From the NCBI GenBank assembly GCA_947503895.1, contig CANNFT010000010.1, positions 124,001 through 188,000 of the forward strand: a stretch of 64,000 bases of DNA. Direction: 5' to 3'. Shown in pieces: positions 1-8,929 of the stretch. The position numbers were made by a program, and so were the translations under genes. The number at the start of each line of letters is the position of its first letter. The first letter of the stretch is position 1. Below the pieces are notes generated by a model, which was given only the letters and a program-made list of their open reading frames with translations, had not been told where the DNA came from and did not search any database. The DNA comes from an uncultured Saccharospirillaceae bacterium. GTDB taxonomy: Bacteria; Pseudomonadota; Gammaproteobacteria; Pseudomonadales; Oceanobacteraceae.

Positions 1-199
1 TGATGCAATTTGAGAAGACAACAAGGATAGTCTTCCTAGTGACATCCAGTTAGCACTATGCTATCAGAGATCAATCACCCTGCTGAATACGACTTCTTTT
101 TTGCACTTTAAAGGCCCCAACAAATAGGTGCATAAAAGTTAACACTGCTTTGACAAATACCGTTACTATGCCTTTAAAAACGAAAGACGGAGCTAAACC

Positions 200-529
200 A
201 TGCTTGCTCAAATGAAATCAAAGTTATTGTACGTAACACTCTTAATTGGATTTGCAAGCTACACCATTTTCACAATGTCGGTTGCTGAACAGTCACTGCT
301 AAGTTTTGGTTATCAATTGATATCAAGTCCAGATACTGCACAGGTCGTGATCGATTTGTACATCATGGCATTTTTAGCGCTGATATGGATTTATCAGGAC
401 CTAAGAAAACGAGGTAAGACAGTTTTGTACTTTCTACCGTATTGCATAATTACCCTAATCTTCGTTTCTATTGGACCGCTTCTGTATTTGATCTTTAGGC
501 CCATATATCCTCATCACTCTTCGAAATAA
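200..529 (+). CDS. small integral membrane protein, DUF2834-like
   Basis: This 109-residue protein has three hydrophobic segments, at about residues 7-24, 48-66 and 75-97. The short basic stretch KKRGK-like (seen as LRKRGK) after the second helix and the RP near the end match the layout of DUF2834-type inner-membrane proteins of about 110 residues. It has no catalytic motif and no known function. The ATG at 200 is preceded by a purine-rich GACGGAG at 185-191, a good ribosome site, so this start is likely right. It stands alone, with the next gene about 670 bases away. The family assignment rests on overall shape and is tentative. That it is a real small membrane protein is more secure. Confidence 0.65.
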   Translation: MLAQMKSKLLYVTLLIGFASYTIFTMSVAEQSLLSFGYQLISSPDTAQVVIDLYIMAFLALIWIYQDLRKRGKTVLYFLPYCIITLIFVSIGPLLYLIFRPIYPHHSSK

Positions 530-1198
530 TTAAAGGTAATTATTTGACTAGGATCGCTTATGCGCACTTATAGGGATAGTCACTCAAGCGTTTTAGGTTG
601 TGTTTGCTGTCTGATCTATTTCGATTTTAAGCGTGATGTGTACCACTTCGAATGTATGCTTTAAGGTGTCCATGGATGCAAAGTAGCGTGTCATAAATTG
701 CACAATCCAAGCACTTTAATCTGAGTGGTTGTCCGGCTTACCGCCCTACCTTTTTTATTCGAATGTCTCGTTTAGATATGCGACTGTGCACAGGAATAGA
801 GCGCATCGAATCCTATCAAGTGAACATCTGTTCAATCGATCACCAGTAGGTAACATTGACGTTTCGTATCTACCCAAATGGATGATATTTAGAATTTATT
901 TAGTATGTCAGTACCACTATAAAGTGAATGGTCTTTCGCTTTTTAATAACCAATAGGAATCAATACGATATTTAATATTCATAAAGCAGTAGGTAAATTG
1001 GTTCTATTGTTCCTTTATTAGGTGTTTTGTAGGTCAGTCTGACTGTGTTACATAGCGAATTGTAGCACCAAGGGGTGATTTTGTTTCGTTGTGTAATTCC
1101 ATATGAAACAAACTGTGTCCATGTGTAAATGCGTGGGATAGGATGCTTTCACTAACTTATTAAGCCTAATGACGCAGCAGGCGGTAAATTTACTCATC
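530..1198. other. gene-free stretch, nothing recognised
   Basis: About 670 bases lie between two small genes. The only open frames are short and lack a ribosome site or a recognisable composition. I see no tRNA, strong hairpin or repeat. It presumably carries the promoter of the downstream exported protein. Confidence 0.5.
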
Positions 1199-1741
1199 AT
1201 GCAAACTAGAATTTTAATAGCATTACTTCTCACAAGTTTTACATTCCCAGCGATTTCAGCTGATAGCTCTGTTGACCAAAAAGCAAAGTTAGAAAAAACC
1301 GTACAGATTATTCAAGATGATCTCGACTTAATCGTCGATAAAGGCGGTCGGTATGCTTATAAGCAACTTACGACAAAAGGAGGAGTAAGTCCTTTTGCGA
1401 TAGGTGTAACAAACGAGCGTAACTTTTTAATCTTACGACCAGAAAATAATAAAGATGTGGGTGTTCAGGCAAAAGTCCTGGAATTAAGGCGCTTACTACA
1501 GGAAGCAGTCAAGAAAGGAAATATAGTTGCAGCGGCTGTTTTTGTCGGTGCAAAGGTGCCGGTGGCGAGTACAGGTCAAGATAAAGATGGAGTGGCCATT
1601 GAGCTAGAGCACGGCTTGGGAATATCGACATTAAGGTTTCTTCCATATGAACTTGATCAGAAAAATAAAAAATTAAAATTTGAAACGCCGCTGGATAAAA
1701 TTAAGCCCGCTGTGTTTTTTAAAGAAACACCAAAAGCATAA
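1199..1741 (+). CDS. hypothetical exported protein
   Basis: This 180-residue protein begins with a clear signal peptide: MQTR, a hydrophobic core and a cut after PAISA at about residue 21. I prefer the ATG at 1199 over an in-frame ATG at 1169 because the shorter form begins exactly at the signal peptide, although neither start has a strong ribosome site. The mature part starts with a charged helix, then an alpha/beta-looking stretch rich in Val, Leu and Lys (residues 40-150), and has no cysteines. I do not recognise the family. It sits upstream of three DUF6160 surface proteins but about 140 bases away, so co-function is only a guess. Confidence 0.6.
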   Translation: MQTRILIALLLTSFTFPAISADSSVDQKAKLEKTVQIIQDDLDLIVDKGGRYAYKQLTTKGGVSPFAIGVTNERNFLILRPENNKDVGVQAKVLELRRLLQEAVKKGNIVAAAVFVGAKVPVASTGQDKDGVAIELEHGLGISTLRFLPYELDQKNKKLKFETPLDKIKPAVFFKETPKA

Positions 1742-1879
1742 TAAAAATAAAATTAAGCAAATCATGATGATTTTGCAGGTGAATTGATTTCTTAAGCTGG
1801 ATGGCTTGAGTTTCAATATTGAAGTGTGATCCGAAGGTAGGACTCCTTCAAATATAAAAAAAACAACAGGAGACATATA

Positions 1880-3451
1880 ATGAAAGGCCTTAAAAAACTT
1901 GCTCTTGCTTCTGCGGTAGCTGCTGCTCCATTTGCTCAAGCAGAACTAACAGCAATGGATGATGCTCTTCTTGGCGAAATGACAGGTCAAGCAGGTATCA
2001 CCATTGATGTAGATTTAGACATGTCAATTGATGCAATCAAATACGTTGACCAAGACGGCGTTTCAGGCGTTCAGGGTGCAATTACTGCTTCAAAAATCAC
2101 TTTGGATAATGATGGCGGCGCCGCCACCATTCGTGGTGTAACCATTGATGCGGATGGTTCACGAGGCCTGGTTATTGGTCTTGGACAAGTTGGTGATACT
2201 CAAGGTAATGGTATTGATATTAATGTTGGTGCAGTGCTGATTAATAACGGTAATGCCAACTTAACCGCCTTCAACGCATTGAACCCAGTTAATGAAGCAT
2301 TAACATCAGGCATTGTAATTGGTTTAGATGATTTAAAATCGAATAATGTAGGTGCCTTGATCGGTGCTCAATTAAATACCAACATTACTGCTGCTGCTAC
2401 AGCTGACCCTGCAGCACTAACTGCTGCAAACTCTGCTGCAACCGCTGCGGTAAATGACAATGGCGATGCATTCACTAGCTTCGCAGATGCTGCTGGCCAG
2501 GCTGCTAATGGCGATGCAGCAGCAGCAACATTTGTTGGTACTCAAGCGAACCCAGCTGGCGGCAATAATTCGGTTGCTCAAGCGGCCATGCCTGTTTTAC
2601 AGGATGCATCAACGATTGCTGGCAGCCAAGCCGATTTAACTGCGGCATTGACCAGCATGGGTGCAGGAAATATTGGTGGATTCCGTATCGAAAACTTCCG
2701 TAACTACATCCAAGATGACTTGGTTGGCAAATACAACGGTGTTTTTGATATGGCTCTGCAAAACTCTGTAGGTGGCTTAACGGGTGTTTCTACGCCAGCT
2801 ATGTCAACAGCAGTTGCAGACGCTTCTAACGATCTTTCAACGGCTCAGAATACTGAAGCTGTAAATGCCGGTTTTGCCGATTATGATGCTGCAATTGCTG
2901 ATGATCTTGCAAATGGTAATACGGATAATGCTGATGCTATCGCAGCGGCCGTGGCAACTGAACAGACCGCCTATAACACTGCACTAGATACGCTTACCGC
3001 TGCTCAAAACCAAGGTCGTTTCGTTCAGGGTGAGATTGTCATCAACGGTACAGGTAATGCGGTAACAGGAACTGCTGGTTTACAAATATCTGGTAAATTT
3101 GGTGGTGCAATTGATAAAGCTGCATGGGTAGACGAAGGAGCAGAATTTGGTGTCGCTGACCTTGGATTCTTCCATGGTGTTGATACAAATGGCGATGATA
3201 TTGCAGATACAATTGAAGGTATGCACTTCAGTGTAAACATTGATGTTGTTGACCATACTTCATGGAATGGCTCGGCAGCTAATGATGTTGCTGCGTTACA
3301 ATTATCAAATATGTCTATTGAAGGTACTATCATGATGGGTGATATCTACCTATCTCAAGATGGAAATGACACAGGTCGAACTTCTTTAGGTTCTGTTCTT
3401 GTTAAAGACATCGACATGACAGGTACAAAAGTTTGGGTGTATGGCCACTAA
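1880..3451 (+). CDS. DUF6160-type surface/exported protein with alanine-rich insertions
   Basis: This 523-residue exported protein starts with a signal peptide (MKGLKK, cut after FAQA at about residue 21). The N-terminal module carries the family signature LGEMTGQAGITI (31-42), a YVDQDG loop (55-60), GVTIDADG (87-93) and GQVGDTQGNGIDI (102-114). The C-terminal module (about 390-523) ends in VWVYGH. This layout matches DUF6160 proteins of marine gammaproteobacteria, whose function is unknown. Two alanine-rich, probably helical stretches at about 170-265 and 305-378 interrupt the beta-rich fold and are absent from the paralogue at 4621. A ribosome site CAGGAGA at 1867-1873 supports the start. 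A strong terminator follows at 3477, so it is probably transcribed alone. Confidence 0.8.
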   Translation: MKGLKKLALASAVAAAPFAQAELTAMDDALLGEMTGQAGITIDVDLDMSIDAIKYVDQDGVSGVQGAITASKITLDNDGGAATIRGVTIDADGSRGLVIGLGQVGDTQGNGIDINVGAVLINNGNANLTAFNALNPVNEALTSGIVIGLDDLKSNNVGALIGAQLNTNITAAATADPAALTAANSAATAAVNDNGDAFTSFADAAGQAANGDAAAATFVGTQANPAGGNNSVAQAAMPVLQDASTIAGSQADLTAALTSMGAGNIGGFRIENFRNYIQDDLVGKYNGVFDMALQNSVGGLTGVSTPAMSTAVADASNDLSTAQNTEAVNAGFADYDAAIADDLANGNTDNADAIAAAVATEQTAYNTALDTLTAAQNQGRFVQGEIVINGTGNAVTGTAGLQISGKFGGAIDKAAWVDEGAEFGVADLGFFHGVDTNGDDIADTIEGMHFSVNIDVVDHTSWNGSAANDVAALQLSNMSIEGTIMMGDIYLSQDGNDTGRTSLGSVLVKDIDMTGTKVWVYGH

Positions 3452-3476
3452 GCTGCTAAACACTTAAACCAATGAT

Positions 3477-3511
3477 AAAAAACCCCAGCTATACTCTAGC
3501 TGGGGTTTTTT
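3477..3511 (+). terminator. rho-independent terminator after first DUF6160 gene
   Basis: A perfect stem AAAACCCCAGCT / AGCTGGGGTTTT with a 7-base loop is followed by a T run and is also preceded by an A run. It lies 26 bases after the stop at 3451. Confidence 0.9.
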
Positions 3512-3544
3512 ATTTGTCCTGATTACCTGTAAAGGTGCAAGAGA

Positions 3545-4036
3545 ATGTTTAAATTCGTTGTCGCTATGTTGGTTACATTGTTTGGCTCAAAATTGAATGC
3601 TGAGTTAGTGGCTTTGCAGGATGACCTGCTAATGAGTGTTAATGGAAAAAATTCAATGCCCACAGAACTTTTTCAAATTAATCATCATTCTAAAAGTGAC
3701 AACTTGCATAGTGACTCGATTCCACCTAATCATGAGGTGATAATTGATGACCCAATTACTTCCGGTATTACTTTAGACATCAACCTTCGTTTACAAATAG
3801 AGGAAATCCGTTGGGTTGATCAAGATGGCTATGGTGCCAATGGCACGCAGGGCGCGGTAACCGTTCGTGGTTTATCGGTTGGGCATTTAGATAACGGCGT
3901 TTTAAAGCCCGCTTCGATTAAAGGTGTGACCATCGATGCAGCAGGTAATAAAGGTTTCGTGATGGGGGTTGGCCAGATAGGTGATGAGTTTGGCAATGGA
4001 TTGGATGTGAACATTGATTCAATTCAGTTCAAGTAA
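3545..4036 (+). CDS. truncated DUF6160-type protein (N-terminal module only)
   Basis: This 163-residue paralogue of the flanking genes has a signal peptide (to about residue 19, LNAEL) and the family loops WVDQDGYG, GVTIDAAG and GQIGDEFGNGLDV. It stops directly after the N-terminal module and has no counterpart of the C-terminal module ending in WVYGH. A polar, His/Ser-rich stretch of about 40 residues (residues 29-67) replaces the usual LGxxTGQAG signature. The bases after the stop do not continue the homology in any frame and run into a 14-bp tandem repeat. It is either a gene cut short by a deletion or a natural short version. Confidence 0.65.
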   Translation: MFKFVVAMLVTLFGSKLNAELVALQDDLLMSVNGKNSMPTELFQINHHSKSDNLHSDSIPPNHEVIIDDPITSGITLDINLRLQIEEIRWVDQDGYGANGTQGAVTVRGLSVGHLDNGVLKPASIKGVTIDAAGNKGFVMGVGQIGDEFGNGLDVNIDSIQFK

Positions 4037-4620
4037 GCGTGGCAATTTTTACTCATCTGTGGTGGTTCAGCCGTCGTAGTTTAGTTGGCGTAGTTTAGTT
4101 GGCGTAGTTTAGTTGGCGTAGTTTAGTTGGCTTGGTGTAGCTTCAGTCGCTCGCCATAGGGAGACTTTGAAAAATAACCCGTCTAGTTCATTTTACCTTG
4201 AAGGTCGATTGAAAATAGGTTGAAAATTTTATCCCGCTTTAAGGGTCGAATCGTCATTTGGGTGCAGTCATTCTGCCTTGTTTGACGCATCCTCTTGCAA
4301 CACCACTCGCAGGCTGTAATTGCCACTCTCCGTATTTTCTTATTCTATCTTTCGTTTTCCTTTCCATTCATTCACGATGTTTAACATTATCCTTTGCTTT
4401 TGAACCTTTTTAGCATGGGCCGCAAGTCTGTTACCCATACCAGCGTGCTAGCGTGCCGCCGATAAGAAACGGCCTTTATGTGCACATACTTTCATGAGTA
4501 CATTTTTGCCTAATGCCCATTCGTTTTAAATGATTTCATTCTTTAGGTTGAAGTGCGCCATACCATAATGGCTTGTATCGCTAATCTGAAATGAGAGAGT
4601 TTCAGTTTTGGGTTGATACG
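4037..4620. other. gene-free stretch between DUF6160 paralogues
   Basis: About 580 bases with no supportable gene. It contains the four-copy 14-bp tandem repeat listed separately and otherwise non-coding sequence with no clear hairpin. It could be degraded remains of the missing C-terminal half of the upstream gene, but no remnant is recognisable by eye. Confidence 0.5.
4075..4130. repeat. 14-bp tandem repeat, four perfect copies
   Basis: The unit CGTAGTTTAGTTGG occurs four times head to tail with no mismatch. The 14-bp period is not a multiple of three and lies outside any gene. Such perfect short tandem arrays usually arise by replication slippage and may vary in copy number between strains. 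Confidence 0.95.
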
Positions 4621-5658
4621 ATGAAGTACATGACGTTGGTTGCTTTCGCTTATTTCTTTTTTGGATCGTCATGGCTGAATGCCGAATTGATTAGGATCGA
4701 TAACCAAGCTTTGGCGAAAATAACGGCTCAAGCGGGGATAGAGCTTGATTTGGATGTACAAGCCACCATCGATTCAGTGGCTTATCATGATGCGGATGGA
4801 TATACAGGTGAAGGCAAGTCTGGAGGTATTGCAGGGGTGCTCGCTTTACAGGGGCTGCGTATTGGTGGGCGTGAGGCGGACTTGACACAAGCACTCATCC
4901 GCAGTGATGCACCGTTTTCAGCCAGTGACCTTGCGCGCATTCATGATGTTTTGATTGAAGCCGATGCGGATGAGGGCGTTAAGATCAATATCGGTCAAAT
5001 AGGTGACGCGACAGGCAATGGTGTCGATATCGTTGTCCAAAATCTGCTGTTGGGTAATGAGTCCGACATGGCCGGTGCGCTGATCATTGAGGATATCAGT
5101 AACTTTATAACGGACCCTGCCGTTGAACAGATAAATCGTCAATTTGGCTTTCAACTGACGACACCAGACGATGGATTCGACACACCAGGTGGTAATTTCA
5201 TACCGTTTCAAGCTCAGGTGGTGACGACCGGTGCAGCTACTTCCCTGCCTCCAGACCTATCGATACCGATTACAGACTCTCTCTTCGGGATTGGTACCGT
5301 CGGAAATATGACGATAAACGCTGCTTTTACTCTGCATATGAAAAAACTTGCATGGGTGGATGATGGGGGAGAGTTTGGGTTTTCTGATGTGCTGATTTAT
5401 AAGGGGGTCGATACCACAGGAGACGGATTGGATGACCAAATAGGCTCTGCTCGGTTAACGAACCTGAGCGTTAAAACCGTGGAGCACACCACATCTCAGG
5501 GTTTACCGGTTCAAGCCTTGCACCTAGAAAACGTGGATTTTCAGGCCGATATTTCGATTAGCAGTATTTATGTCGGTGATCCCTCCCAGAGTTTAGGGGC
5601 TTTGCACATAAAATCCCTCGATACGTCTGGTACACAAATCTGGGTCTATGGCCACTAA
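4621..5658 (+). CDS. DUF6160-type exported protein (compact form)
   Basis: This 345-residue protein has a signal peptide ending at LNA (about residue 23), so I place the start at the ATG at 4621. An in-frame ATG 30 bases upstream would add a polar extension before the signal. It keeps the whole family architecture: ITAQAGIELDLDV after the signal, YHDADGYTG, GQIGDATGNGVDI, then a C-terminal module with WVDDGGEFGF, GVDTTGDG and a final IWVYGH. It lacks the alanine-rich insertions of the gene at 1880 and so shows the minimal full-length form. Function is unknown. Secretion and a beta-rich repeated fold suggest a cell-surface or appendage component. Confidence 0.75.
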   Translation: MKYMTLVAFAYFFFGSSWLNAELIRIDNQALAKITAQAGIELDLDVQATIDSVAYHDADGYTGEGKSGGIAGVLALQGLRIGGREADLTQALIRSDAPFSASDLARIHDVLIEADADEGVKINIGQIGDATGNGVDIVVQNLLLGNESDMAGALIIEDISNFITDPAVEQINRQFGFQLTTPDDGFDTPGGNFIPFQAQVVTTGAATSLPPDLSIPITDSLFGIGTVGNMTINAAFTLHMKKLAWVDDGGEFGFSDVLIYKGVDTTGDGLDDQIGSARLTNLSVKTVEHTTSQGLPVQALHLENVDFQADISISSIYVGDPSQSLGALHIKSLDTSGTQIWVYGH

Positions 5659-5872
5659 TCGAGGCATGTATTGATTTAAATTTCGGTATAAACCTCCACT
5701 TTTTTATAAGTTATTGAATCACTCACCGCCAATCGGCCTGTAAGATAGCTATTGTTAGCTTTGTTAAAAACAAGCACGCTTTAATTCCCTGATTTACATA
5801 GGGATTTTAGTTTCCTTGCGAGTACCTGTTTGCCGCCGTACAATGCGCGCAGTTCCCGCATTTGAGCAGTAT

Positions 5873-8200
5873 ATGAGCAGTTCTACATCAGCATTGACCA
5901 CACCCCTTCAGGCTAAGGACATTACCTGTTATGACCCCTACACCGTAGAGGGCAGACCAGTTCATTCTCCTGCGCCCTTTTTACCGATGTCGCGCAAAGA
6001 AATGAAGGCACTGGGGTGGGACAGCTGCGACATTATCATTGTTTGCGGTGATGCTTATGTTGATCATCCAAGCTTTGGTATGGCTGTGATTGGTCGTGTG
6101 TTGGAAGCGCAAGGTTTTCGCGTGGGGTTGATTTGTCAGCCTGACTGGACCGACATTGAAAGCTTCAAAGTACTGGGTAAACCCAATCTCTTTTTTGGGG
6201 TATCGGCTGGCAACATGGACTCCATGATCAATCGTTATACGGCCGATCGTCGTGTTCGACATGATGATGCTTACACGCCTGGCAATGTCGGTGGCAAACG
6301 TCCCGATCGAGCTGTAACGGTTTATACGCAAAAGCTGCGTGAAGTCTACAAACGGGAAGTGCCTATTATTGCTGGCGGCATTGAAGCCAGCCTACGTCGA
6401 TTAGCACACTACGATTATTGGCAAGATCGTGTGCGCGGCTCAGTCTTAGTGGACAGCACGGCAGACATGTTGTTTTACGGCAATGCCGAACGTGCATTGG
6501 TGGAGGTGGCTCATCGGCTGGCAGCGGGCGACCATATTAAAGATATTCTGGATGTACGTGGCACCGCCTATCTGAGAAAGCAGTTGCCGGCAGGCTGGAC
6601 TGAAATCGACTCGACAGATCTCGATCAGCCCGGTGCACTGAACAAGCACAAAAATCCGTATCAGATGGAAGAACAAAAGGAAGATGCGGTCAAAGACCTG
6701 GGTAATGGTCAAGTCATCAATATTGTCCCTCATATGAAAATGCGGCAGACGGATCCGAATAGCAGCTACATCCGTTTGCCCAGTTTAGAGCAAGTGAAAT
6801 CTGATCCCGCACTGTATGCACATGCTGATCGTGTATTTCATAAAGAAACCAACCCTGGAAATGCACGCGCATTGGTTCAGCAGCATGGTCGAAATGAAAT
6901 CTGGGTGAATCCACCACCGATACCGCTCGAAACTACTGAATTGGATTGGGTATTCGAACGCGAATATAAACGTGTGCCTCATCCCGTTTATGGCAAAGCG
7001 AAAATACCGGCGTATGACATGATTCGTTTCTCTGTGAATATTATGCGCGGTTGCTTTGGTGGGTGTACGTTCTGTTCGATCACGGAACATGAAGGCCGTA
7101 TTATTCAAAGCCGATCAGAAGAATCTATTCTGCAAGAAATTGAAAATATCCGTGATAAAACGCCAGGCTTTACCGGTACGATTTCAGATCTAGGTGGTCC
7201 AACCGCCAATATGTATCGTTTGAACTGCAAAGATAAAAAGATTGAAGAAAGTTGTCGACGTCCATCCTGCGTTTACCCAAGCATTTGTTCTAATTTAGAA
7301 ACAGACCACAGCCATACGACTCATCTTTATCGTAAAGCGAGAGAGATTTCGGGTGTGAATCGCATTGCGATTGCTTCTGGCCTGCGTTATGACTTAGCCG
7401 TCGAAGACCCTGAGTATGTGAAAGAGTTGGTGACGCATCATGTAGGTGGTTATCTCAAGATCGCACCAGAGCACAGTGAAGAAGGCCCGCTGACCAAAAT
7501 GATGAAGCCGGGCATGGGCACGTATTATCGATTCAAAAAGTTGTTCGATAAGTACTCTAAAGAAGCAGGCAAAGAGCAGTTTTTAATTCCGTACTTTATC
7601 AGTGCGCATCCGGGTTCAACCGATCGCGACATGTTGAATCTAGCATTGTGGTTGAAAGAAAATAATTTTCGTGTGGATCAGGTACAGAATTTCTACCCAT
7701 CGCCCATGGCGACAGCAACGACCATGTATCACACTGAACATAATTCTCTTAAGCCGGTGAAACGCGTTAACGCCGATCCTATTTTTGCGGCTAAAACGAA
7801 GGAGCAGCGTTCATTGCACAAGGCGTTCCTACGTTATCATGACCCAGAAAGTTGGCCGTTGCTGCGAAAAGCTTTGAAAGGTATGGGGAAGGCGCATCTT
7901 ATTGGTCGCGGTGTAAAGCATCTTGTTCCACCGGAAACCGGACGTGAAAAAGATGCACGGCGAGCGGGTAAAAAATACGTACCTGAAAAAGCTCATGGCA
8001 AAAAAACCTTTAAACCCGCGCGCACTCAGCATAATGGTCTACCGTCTGTCCCCAGCCACAATGAGGGCGGTCAAAAAGGTAAGGGAAAAAATAGCGGAAA
8101 AAATAGTAACGCTCAGTCCCACTCGCCATCGAATCATCAACAGGGTGCGGGGAAAAAACCGAATCACAAGCCTAGCGCTGGAAAAGGCAAAAAAAGATAA
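5873..8200 (+). CDS. ygiQ: YgiQ family radical SAM protein
   Basis: This is a 775-residue member of the YgiQ family of radical SAM enzymes of unassigned reaction. The [4Fe-4S] motif is CFGGCTFC, with cysteines at residues 394, 398 and 401. A B12-binding-like N-terminal region (residues 30-110, with IIVCGDAYVDHPSFG) precedes it, and GGIEASLRRLAHYDYW is a family hallmark. The C-terminal 95 residues are a lysine/glycine/serine-rich tail, probably disordered, common in this family. I chose the ATG at 5873, where the homologous sequence begins. A possible upstream GTG/TTG-type start at 5816 would add 19 Arg-rich residues. It appears to be transcribed alone. Confidence 0.9.
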   Translation: MSSSTSALTTPLQAKDITCYDPYTVEGRPVHSPAPFLPMSRKEMKALGWDSCDIIIVCGDAYVDHPSFGMAVIGRVLEAQGFRVGLICQPDWTDIESFKVLGKPNLFFGVSAGNMDSMINRYTADRRVRHDDAYTPGNVGGKRPDRAVTVYTQKLREVYKREVPIIAGGIEASLRRLAHYDYWQDRVRGSVLVDSTADMLFYGNAERALVEVAHRLAAGDHIKDILDVRGTAYLRKQLPAGWTEIDSTDLDQPGALNKHKNPYQMEEQKEDAVKDLGNGQVINIVPHMKMRQTDPNSSYIRLPSLEQVKSDPALYAHADRVFHKETNPGNARALVQQHGRNEIWVNPPPIPLETTELDWVFEREYKRVPHPVYGKAKIPAYDMIRFSVNIMRGCFGGCTFCSITEHEGRIIQSRSEESILQEIENIRDKTPGFTGTISDLGGPTANMYRLNCKDKKIEESCRRPSCVYPSICSNLETDHSHTTHLYRKAREISGVNRIAIASGLRYDLAVEDPEYVKELVTHHVGGYLKIAPEHSEEGPLTKMMKPGMGTYYRFKKLFDKYSKEAGKEQFLIPYFISAHPGSTDRDMLNLALWLKENNFRVDQVQNFYPSPMATATTMYHTEHNSLKPVKRVNADPIFAAKTKEQRSLHKAFLRYHDPESWPLLRKALKGMGKAHLIGRGVKHLVPPETGREKDARRAGKKYVPEKAHGKKTFKPARTQHNGLPSVPSHNEGGQKGKGKNSGKNSNAQSHSPSNHQQGAGKKPNHKPSAGKGKKR

Positions 8201-8295
8201 CGAACAATGGCTCGTTACGGGATGGTCTGTACAGCATTCCCCCGTAATGACGTTATCAATTCAAAACAAATAATGCGAATTAACGGACAAATACT

Positions 8296-8901
8296 ATGAC
8301 AACAAGCTTAAATCTTGTGGCATTGGCGGGAAGCTTACGCAAAGAATCTTACAACCAAAAGCTGATTGAAATCGCGGTGGACGCGGCGCGCAAATCCGAC
8401 ATTAAAAACGTTCAAGTCGATGTGCAACTTATCCAACTTTCTAACTTAGACATTCCGCTCTATTCCCAAGATCTTGAAAACACAAACGTCCCAAGCGATG
8501 TGATCGCTTTGAAGCAAACATTTGCCCGTTGTCATGGGATGTTCATCGCCAGCCCAGAATATAATGGCTCCATTTCAGGTGTGCTTAAAAATACCATTGA
8601 CTGGTTGTCCCGTCCGCTGACGGGGCCAAATGGTGAAAAAATTGACGCAGCGTTTGCCGGTAAAGTCGCTGGTGTGATGGCAACCAGCCCGGGTGCATTA
8701 GGTGGTCTGAGAGGCCTAGCCCACTTGAAAGATGTTTTGTTTGGATTGGGATGCATAGTGAACCCGACTATAGCCGCAGTCGGGCAAGCGGGGACCGTAC
8801 TCGAAGACCGGGGTGTGATTCAAGATGAGCAGGCAGTGTCAAAAGTACAAAAAGTTGTACACTCAACCCTCGAATTGACGCTGGCTCATGCTTCTCAGTA
8901 A
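8296..8901 (+). CDS. NADPH-dependent FMN reductase family protein
   Basis: This 201-residue flavodoxin-like reductase has the FMN phosphate loop GSLRKESYN at residues 12-20 and the isoalloxazine-binding SPEYNGS at about 89-95. A later SPGALGGLRG loop (about 134-143) is also typical. Members reduce FMN, quinones, chromate or azo dyes with NAD(P)H, and the substrate cannot be told from sequence. It follows ygiQ by 95 bases on the same strand with no terminator between them, so co-transcription is possible. Confidence 0.88.
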   Translation: MTTSLNLVALAGSLRKESYNQKLIEIAVDAARKSDIKNVQVDVQLIQLSNLDIPLYSQDLENTNVPSDVIALKQTFARCHGMFIASPEYNGSISGVLKNTIDWLSRPLTGPNGEKIDAAFAGKVAGVMATSPGALGGLRGLAHLKDVLFGLGCIVNPTIAAVGQAGTVLEDRGVIQDEQAVSKVQKVVHSTLELTLAHASQ

Positions 8902-8929
8902 TTCATTGTTTTAGATATAGGCCCGTCTG

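Noticed and set aside
729..956. Open frame of 75 codons in the gene-free stretch after the first gene
   Set aside because: It starts at TTG with no ribosome site and has no recognisable composition or motif.
4075..4130. Tandem repeat as a possible CRISPR array
   Set aside because: The units are 14 bp, directly adjacent with no spacers, and no cas gene is present.
7923..8273. Lys/Arg-rich frame overlapping the end of the YgiQ gene
   Set aside because: It is explained by reading the basic tail of the radical SAM gene in another frame.
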